A model generated the notes under the pieces. The model made no database searches, was not told the origin of the DNA, and saw nothing but the letters and a program-made list of their open reading frames with translations. From positions 2,830,001 to 2,894,000 of the forward strand of contig CAKNFP010000001.1 in assembly GCA_930633525.1 (NCBI GenBank): a stretch of 64,000 nt of DNA, in the 5' to 3' direction. Shown in pieces: positions 59,313 through 64,000 of this stretch. Positions within the stretch are counted from its first letter, which is position 1, and each line of letters starts with the position of its first letter. The DNA comes from Hyphomicrobiales bacterium. GTDB lineage: Bacteria; Pseudomonadota; Alphaproteobacteria; Rhizobiales; Beijerinckiaceae. The position numbers and the translations under genes were made by a program.

Positions 59313-60272
59313 ATGACCAACGTCCGTGTCATCCTTCACGGCAAGGCGGCCGATAACGCGGAGGTACGCCAGGCCGTCCGCACCCTGCGGCGGGACGGGC
59401 ACGGCATCGGCGTGCGTGTGACCTACGAGGCAGGGGATGCGGCCAGGATGGCGCAGGAGGCCGTTGAGGCCGCCCGCCAGGGCGATGTCGACGTCATCGT
59501 TGCCGGCGGCGGCGACGGCACAGTCAATGAGGTGTTCTCCGCAGGCCTGGCCGCACGCCCGCCGGATCATTGCTCCTTCGGCATTCTGCCGCTCGGCACG
59601 GCCAATGATTTCGCCCACTCGGCTGATATACCGGTCACCGACATGACCGCTGCTCTGCGGATCGCCGCTGAAAGTCGGGCTCACATCATCGATGTCGGGC
59701 GCATCAACGAGCGCAACTTCATCAATGTGATGACCGGCGGTTTCGGATCCCGGGTGACTGTTGAAACCGATCCCGAACTGAAGCGCCGGCTTGGCGGTTT
59801 TGCCTATCTCCTGACCGGCCTTTCCCGGTTCCGCGAGCTCTCGTCGAACAGCGGGCGTTTCCACGCCGAAGGCTTCGAATGGGAGGGACGTTTCCTCGCC
59901 CTTGCGATCGGGAACGGGCGCCAGGCCGGCGGCGGCATCCCGCTCTGCCCCGATGCGTTGATCGACGACGGCCTGCTCGATCTGATGATCCTGCCCGAAC
60001 TCGGCCCGGAGGAGCGTCTCGACGCGCTCAGCCGCCTGCTTGGCCAGGGCGCGGCCGGCATCGAGGAACTGCTGGTGCGCGTCAAGAGCCCATGGATCGA
60101 GTTCACGTCAGATGAGGTGCTGCACGTCAATCTGGACGGAGAACCCATGCACACGACGCTGTTCCGGGCCGTCTGCCAGCGCCGCGCGCTGGCCGTTCAC
60201 CTCGGCTCGACGGCTCTTCTGGGGCCCGGCGCCAATGGCGCATCATCGCGGCCGGCCGACCACCGCCCCTGA
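59313..60272 (+). CDS. Diacylglycerol/lipid kinase family protein (YegS-like), copy 1
   Basis: A 319-residue DAGK-catalytic-domain protein. It has VIVAGGGDGTVNEVFSAGLA (the GGDGT nucleotide loop), FGILPLGTANDFAHSADIP, FINVMTGGFGSRVTVETD, ALAIGNGRQAGGGIPLCPDA and LLDLMILPELGPEE. Such proteins phosphorylate a membrane lipid, with metal bound at the acidic sites. It begins 6 bases after the DUF4105 gene and its last 76 bases overlap the convergent PAP2 phosphatase gene. Confidence 0.93.
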   Translation: MTNVRVILHGKAADNAEVRQAVRTLRRDGHGIGVRVTYEAGDAARMAQEAVEAARQGDVDVIVAGGGDGTVNEVFSAGLAARPPDHCSFGILPLGTANDFAHSADIPVTDMTAALRIAAESRAHIIDVGRINERNFINVMTGGFGSRVTVETDPELKRRLGGFAYLLTGLSRFRELSSNSGRFHAEGFEWEGRFLALAIGNGRQAGGGIPLCPDALIDDGLLDLMILPELGPEERLDALSRLLGQGAAGIEELLVRVKSPWIEFTSDEVLHVNLDGEPMHTTLFRAVCQRRALAVHLGSTALLGPGANGASSRPADHRP

Positions 60273-60946
60273 GCGACGACGAGCACCAGCCAGCAGGCCA
60301 TGGCCCAGGCCGCCCCGGCGCACCAGCCCGCCAAGACGTCGCTCGGCCAGTGCACGCCCAGATAAAGCCGGCTCAGGCCGACCAGAAGCGTCAGTCCGAT
60401 CGCGACCGCCAGGATATACAGCCGAACGACCCGTCGTTTCTCCACCCGCGCCAGAAGCACACCGATCGTGAGATAGGTGATGGCCGAGAGCATGGCATGG
60501 CTGCTCGGGAAACTGAGCGAATCGATATCGACGAGATGGGCCACGAGGTCTGGTCTTGGCCTGTCGAATCCCAACTTGAGAAGATGGCCGAGGAGAAGCC
60601 CGCCTCCCATGGAGACCGTGATCAGCGCGGCAATGGCGCGCTTGTGCACCAGTACGAGATAACCGACCACCACCGCGATGATCAGCGCCAGCACGGGAAT
60701 GCTGCCGAGGCTGGTGATATCGCGCATGACGATTTCCAGCCATCGAGGGCCGATCGGGTCGGCAAGATCGGCGGGATTGCGCAAGGCGAGGAGAATGCGG
60801 GTATCGAAGGCCTCCAGCTCACCCGCGCGCATTTCGTCGGCAACCGCCAGAAAGCCGAGGATTCCGCCTGCCACCACCAGGAGGGCCATCACCAGGCCCA
60901 CTTCGCGCAGCGCCCCTCTCGACATGGCCGTGAAATCGAAGCGCAA
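60197..60946 (-). CDS. PAP2-family membrane phosphatase
   Basis: A 249-residue protein with about six membrane spans. The PAP2 signature is complete: KLGFDRPRPDLVAHL, SLSFPSSHAML with the catalytic His, and SRLYLGVHWPSDVLAG. Typical substrates are phosphatidate, undecaprenyl pyrophosphate or lipid-A precursors. It sits between two lipid-kinase genes and converges on the first with a 76-base overlap, so antisense interference is possible. The chemistry would oppose that of the kinases. Confidence 0.93.
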   Translation of the reverse strand: MRFDFTAMSRGALREVGLVMALLVVAGGILGFLAVADEMRAGELEAFDTRILLALRNPADLADPIGPRWLEIVMRDITSLGSIPVLALIIAVVVGYLVLVHKRAIAALITVSMGGGLLLGHLLKLGFDRPRPDLVAHLVDIDSLSFPSSHAMLSAITYLTIGVLLARVEKRRVVRLYILAVAIGLTLLVGLSRLYLGVHWPSDVLAGWCAGAAWAMACWLVLVVAQGRWSAGRDDAPLAPGPRRAVEPR

Positions 60947-61233
60947 CCTTTGTCCTCCCTATGCCCTTGCGGCGCCATCGACGCTCCACGATCTATCCCT
61001 AGATAGGTGTGGATCCGGTTTCGCAGCACCCCATCCGAGGCAATGCAAGCAATGTCGTGCAAGCAATGTCGTCATCATCATAGGGCAACGGCCCCGCTCA
61101 CAGGCCTTCGATGAGAGCCATGCTCGCATCGAAGGATGAGGCGGCGGCCCCCCGCAGAGCCTGCCCTTCAGACAAATTTCATCCGATTCACCAGAGCTTC
61201 AAGCAGCGTCCATCACGTCAAGCATAGATTGAC

Positions 61234-62157
61234 ATGGCGCAGCTCCGCTTGGCGACCATTGTGCTGGAGACCCTCGTGCCACAAGCCGCCCGCAAGGCCC
61301 TGCTCGTCATCAATCGGCATGCGCGTAACGGATATCCGGTCCCGGACGGGGCGCTCGATCGCCTTCGCGCCGGCGGCATCGACCTCATGGAGGCCGATCC
61401 CCTGGACGTCGCGGTGTCCATCGACAATGCGCGCGCGTCAGGGTGCAACTGCGTCGTCATCGGCGGCGGCGACGGCACCTTGAACAGGGCCGCGGCAGCT
61501 CTTTCGCGGACCGACCTGCCGCTTGGGATCCTGCCGCTCGGCACCGCCAATGATCTCGCCAGAAGCCTTGCCATACCCGCTTCGCCCATCGAGGCGGCCT
61601 CGATCATTGTCGAAGGCCACCACCGTCCGATCGACCTCGGCGAGGTGAACGGCACCCCCTTCTTCAACGTCGCCAGCATCGGCTTCAGCGCCGATCTCGC
61701 GCGGGAGTTGACCGCCGACGCCAAGAAGCGCTTCGGCACCTTTGGCTATGCGCTCGCGGGGCTGCGGATCCTGGCACGCATGCGGCCGTTCACGGTGACA
61801 ATCGAGCATGACGGCAAGCGGGAAGTCATCCGCACAGTCCAGGTGTCGGTCGGCAATGGCCGTCACTACGGTGGCGGCCTCACCATCGATCTCGACGCGC
61901 GGCCGGATGACGGCTTGTTGCACGTCTACAGCCTGGGCGTCGAGCGCTGGTGGCAGTTGCTGGCGCTGCTCCCTGCCCTGAAGCAAGGCACCCAGGGGCG
62001 CTGGCGCGAGGTTTCCACCTTCACCACGACGGCCTGCACGGTCGAGACGCGCCGCCCGCGCAGCATCAACACGGATGGAGAGCTCACGGGCAAGACCCCC
62101 GCAAGCTTCCACGTCATACCGGGTGCCGTCGAGGTCTACACGCGACCGCCTGCATAA
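61234..62157 (+). CDS. Diacylglycerol/lipid kinase family protein, copy 2
   Basis: A 307-residue paralogue of copy 1. It has KALLVINRHARNGYPVPDGA, VVIGGGDGTLNRAAAALS, LGILPLGTANDLARSLAIP, FFNVASIGFSADLARELT, QVSVGNGRHYGGGLTIDLDA and GLLHVYSLGVERWWQL. Both copies keep the GGDGT loop and GTAND. The ATG at 61234 has no strong ribosome-binding site, and a later start at 61297 would cut the first strand. It converges on degP, with a terminator between. Confidence 0.92.
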   Translation: MAQLRLATIVLETLVPQAARKALLVINRHARNGYPVPDGALDRLRAGGIDLMEADPLDVAVSIDNARASGCNCVVIGGGDGTLNRAAAALSRTDLPLGILPLGTANDLARSLAIPASPIEAASIIVEGHHRPIDLGEVNGTPFFNVASIGFSADLARELTADAKKRFGTFGYALAGLRILARMRPFTVTIEHDGKREVIRTVQVSVGNGRHYGGGLTIDLDARPDDGLLHVYSLGVERWWQLLALLPALKQGTQGRWREVSTFTTTACTVETRRPRSINTDGELTGKTPASFHVIPGAVEVYTRPPA

Positions 62158-62190
62158 AGAAAACGGCCGCTCCGAATCCCGGAGCGGCCG
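62158..62190 (-). terminator. Rho-independent terminator of degP
   Basis: A perfect 11-base stem (CGGCCGCTCCG with CGGAGCGGCCG, 62164-62174 and 62180-62190) with a 5-base loop. On the minus strand it is followed by TTTTCTTTA, so it serves degP. On the plus strand no T run follows. Confidence 0.75.
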
Positions 62191-62242
62191 CCATGCTGAG
62201 TTGTGATCGACTATCAGGGTGGGGAGCCGCTTCCCGCGTCCC

Positions 62243-63730
62243 CTACTCGATGGTCACGGCCACGAAACGCACTTCGCCCTGGGCATTGGCCACGAGGAGG
62301 AGTGCCGACTTCTTGCCGTCCTTCTTCAAGGCCTCGACACGCTTGGTGACATCCGCCGGCGACGACACCGACTCCTGGCCGACTTCCATGATGATGTCGC
62401 CGCTCTGGATGCGCTTGTCGGCGGCCGAGGAATTGGGATCGACGCGCGTGACAACAACGCCCTTCAGATCATCCTTGATCGAATAGCGGCGGCGCAGATC
62501 ATCGGTGATGCTGGACAGGTCGAGACCAAGCGCCTTGCGCGCCACCGGCTTCTCGACACCGCTATCCTTGGCCAAATTCGCCTGCTTTTCGCCATCCTCA
62601 AGACGGCCAAGCTTCACGGTTGCCGTGATTTCCTTGCCCTTACGGACATAAACCACCTCGACGTCCTTGCCGACTGGAGCCGCCGCCACCATCCGCGGCA
62701 GGTCCCGGGCGCTCTTCACATCCTTCCCGTCGAACTTGGTGATCACGTCACCGATTTCCATGCCGATCGGCTTGGCAGGCCCCTTTTCATCGACACCAGC
62801 CACGAGCGCACCCCGGGCCTTCTCCAGCCCGAGCGCCTCGGCGGTCTGGTCATCGACGCCCTGAATGCGCACGCCGAGCCAGCCGCGGCGGGTCTCGCCG
62901 AACTCGCGCAACTGGTCGACCACCGTCGCGGCCATGGATGACGGCACAGCGAAGCCGATGCCGACCGACCCGCCGGTCGGCGACAGGATGGCCGTGTTGA
63001 TGCCGACCACTTCGCCGGCCATGTTGAACAGCGGGCCACCGGAGTTGCCGCGGTTGATGGCTGCGTCGGTCTGGATGTAGTTGTCGTAGGGGCCCTGATC
63101 GATATTGCGATTGTGAGCGGACACGATACCCGCCGAGACCGAGCCGCCGAGCCCGAAGGGATTACCGATCGCAATCACCCAGTCGCCGATGCGCAGCTTG
63201 TCGGAATCACCGAATTTCACCGCCTTCAGCGGCTTGTCGGGTTTCACCTTGAGAACCGCGAGATCGAGCTTGGAATCCTTGCCGAGGAGCTCGGCTTTCA
63301 GCTTGGTACCGTCGTTGAAGATCGCCGTGATCTCGTTGGCCTCGCCGATGACGTGGTTGTTCGTCACGATGATCCCGGACGAATCGATCACGAAGCCCGA
63401 GCCAAGCGAACTGGCGCGGCGCGGCGCCTGAGGCGCTTCCCCCCCCTGCCCCCGACGCTTGAAAAACTCCTCGAACAGATCCTCGAAAGGCGTGCCCGGG
63501 GGCAACTGAGGCATCGCGCGCTCACGCGTCGGCCCGCCAGTCGTGGCCGCGGAAATATTCACCACGGCATCCGTTACCTGATCGGCGAGATCGGCGAAGG
63601 ATTCAGGCCCTCGCGCCACGGCGGGCAATGGTGCCGCCAGCGCGATGGCCGACACGATCGCTATCGCAGATGCGACCCGCCGCGTCTGCGTCGCCATCAG
63701 GGACATTGATAACGTCGGAAAACCGGCCAT
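62243..63730 (-). CDS. degP: Periplasmic serine endoprotease DegP/HtrA-like (Do family)
   Basis: A 495-residue protein with a signal peptide (core ASAIAIVSAIALAAPLP, cleavage near VARG). The protease domain has His in GIIVTNNHVIGEANE, Asp in KDSKLDLAVLKV and Ser in AINRGNSGGPLFNM. Two PDZ domains follow (GWLGVRIQGVDDQTAEALG and LKGVVVTRVDPNSSA). It should degrade or refold misfolded envelope proteins. GAGGG lies 4 bases before the ATG at 63730; later ATGs at 63706 and 63697 are possible. A DUF2065 gene end lies upstream on the same strand. Confidence 0.95.
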   Translation of the reverse strand: MAGFPTLSMSLMATQTRRVASAIAIVSAIALAAPLPAVARGPESFADLADQVTDAVVNISAATTGGPTRERAMPQLPPGTPFEDLFEEFFKRRGQGGEAPQAPRRASSLGSGFVIDSSGIIVTNNHVIGEANEITAIFNDGTKLKAELLGKDSKLDLAVLKVKPDKPLKAVKFGDSDKLRIGDWVIAIGNPFGLGGSVSAGIVSAHNRNIDQGPYDNYIQTDAAINRGNSGGPLFNMAGEVVGINTAILSPTGGSVGIGFAVPSSMAATVVDQLREFGETRRGWLGVRIQGVDDQTAEALGLEKARGALVAGVDEKGPAKPIGMEIGDVITKFDGKDVKSARDLPRMVAAAPVGKDVEVVYVRKGKEITATVKLGRLEDGEKQANLAKDSGVEKPVARKALGLDLSSITDDLRRRYSIKDDLKGVVVTRVDPNSSAADKRIQSGDIIMEVGQESVSSPADVTKRVEALKKDGKKSALLLVANAQGEVRFVAVTIE

Positions 63731-63908
63731 GGAGCCCTCTATCTCTTGAAATCAACGCCGCCTCTGGGCAGCCCTTATTGAAGCACGAATAAGGCAGACC
63801 CGCGACGGCCACCCTGTCACTTCCCCGTCAACGCATGCCGGCTGGCAAGCCGTGCGATACGGAGGTACCCGCGACCGGAAGCCCGCTCAAACGCCGCAGG
63901 TACCAACT

Positions 63909-64000
63909 CTAAACGATGCCGCTTCGTACAATCCACACAATGAAAACACCTGCGACCGCCGATATAACGCCGACGACACGCATCCGTTCAATCGGGGCCT
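63909..64000 (-). CDS. C-terminus of a DUF2065 family membrane protein (cut by the window edge)
   Basis: The minus strand reads as an open frame from the window edge to a TAG at 63909-63911. It gives about 30 residues ending APIERMRVVGVISAVAGVF and then IVWIVRSGIV. The hydrophobic span and the arginine ending fit the second membrane helix of DUF2065 (YjeT-like) proteins. In alphaproteobacteria this small gene often lies between hflC and degP, so hflK and hflC are expected further along. Only the end is visible. Confidence 0.65.
   Translation of the reverse strand, partial: APIERMRVVGVISAVAGVFIVWIVRSGIV

Overview
The window is a gene-dense, GC-rich piece of an alphaproteobacterial chromosome, almost certainly from the Hyphomicrobiales (Rhizobiales). 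The basis is family resemblance: the folP-folB-folK and pabB-pabA-pabC clusters, the kdsA-kdsB-kdsD order, an RPE-like intergenic palindrome of the Rhizobiales type, several 'gtcatcccc...ggggatgac' and 'cctctccc...gggagagg' repeats, and a degP preceded by the end of a DUF2065 gene. A genus cannot be fixed from this sequence alone. No phage, transposase, integrase, CRISPR array or rRNA was seen. There is one tRNA (Lys, anticodon CTT).

Layout. 0-7.5 kb: end of a SIS-domain sugar isomerase, then a folate block (folP, folB, folK, a c-type cytochrome, pabB, pabA, pabC), a convergent pterin-carbinolamine dehydratase and an Rrf2-type regulator with four cysteines. 7.6-26.4 kb: a surface-glycan or glycoprotein locus. 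It holds an unknown protein, a type I secretion ABC ATPase plus membrane-fusion protein, a nucleotide-sugar dehydrogenase, a UDP-glucuronate-type epimerase, a three-enzyme glycosyltransferase fusion, two TPR-GT4 proteins and a separate TPR protein. No Wzx/Wzy or other polysaccharide polymerase or flippase was seen. 26.4-30.4 kb: CMP-Kdo synthesis (kdsA, kdsB, kdsD, translationally coupled) and galU with a strong terminator. 30.4-36.9 kb: an AT-richer accessory segment on the 3' side of tRNA-Lys, with a GIY-YIG protein, a small hydrophobic protein, a pyruvyltransferase-UDP-galactopyranose mutase-glycosyltransferase operon and a secreted beta-propeller-like protein.

37-53 kb: mostly core metabolism. 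leuA has a leucine-rich leader peptide. A Nudix-PhzF-PdxY operon, three small lipoproteins, a DedA protein, an amphi-Trp protein, DUF3095 and a methyltransferase follow. The branched-chain genes ilvC, ilvN and ilvI come next. ilvI is preceded by a promoter, a Leu-Ile-Val leader peptide and a textbook intrinsic terminator, so leuA and ilvI both look attenuated. 53-64 kb: two transglutaminase-like proteins, a Tat-exported metallophosphoesterase, miaA and serB (divergent), a DUF4105 membrane protein, two diacylglycerol-kinase-family lipid kinases flanking a PAP2 phosphatase, degP, and the cut-off end of a DUF2065 gene.

How the parts connect. GalU, the nucleotide-sugar dehydrogenase and the epimerase could supply UDP-glucose and UDP-uronic acids to the glycosyltransferases at 15.6-26.4 kb. 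Glf would supply UDP-galactofuranose to the 31.8-35.2 kb operon. The Kdo genes feed lipopolysaccharide or capsule. The most system-like unknown is the type I secretion plus TPR-glycosyltransferase locus. Starts were chosen from ribosome-binding sites, stop/start overlaps and family alignment by eye. All family calls are from recognisable motifs, with no database search.
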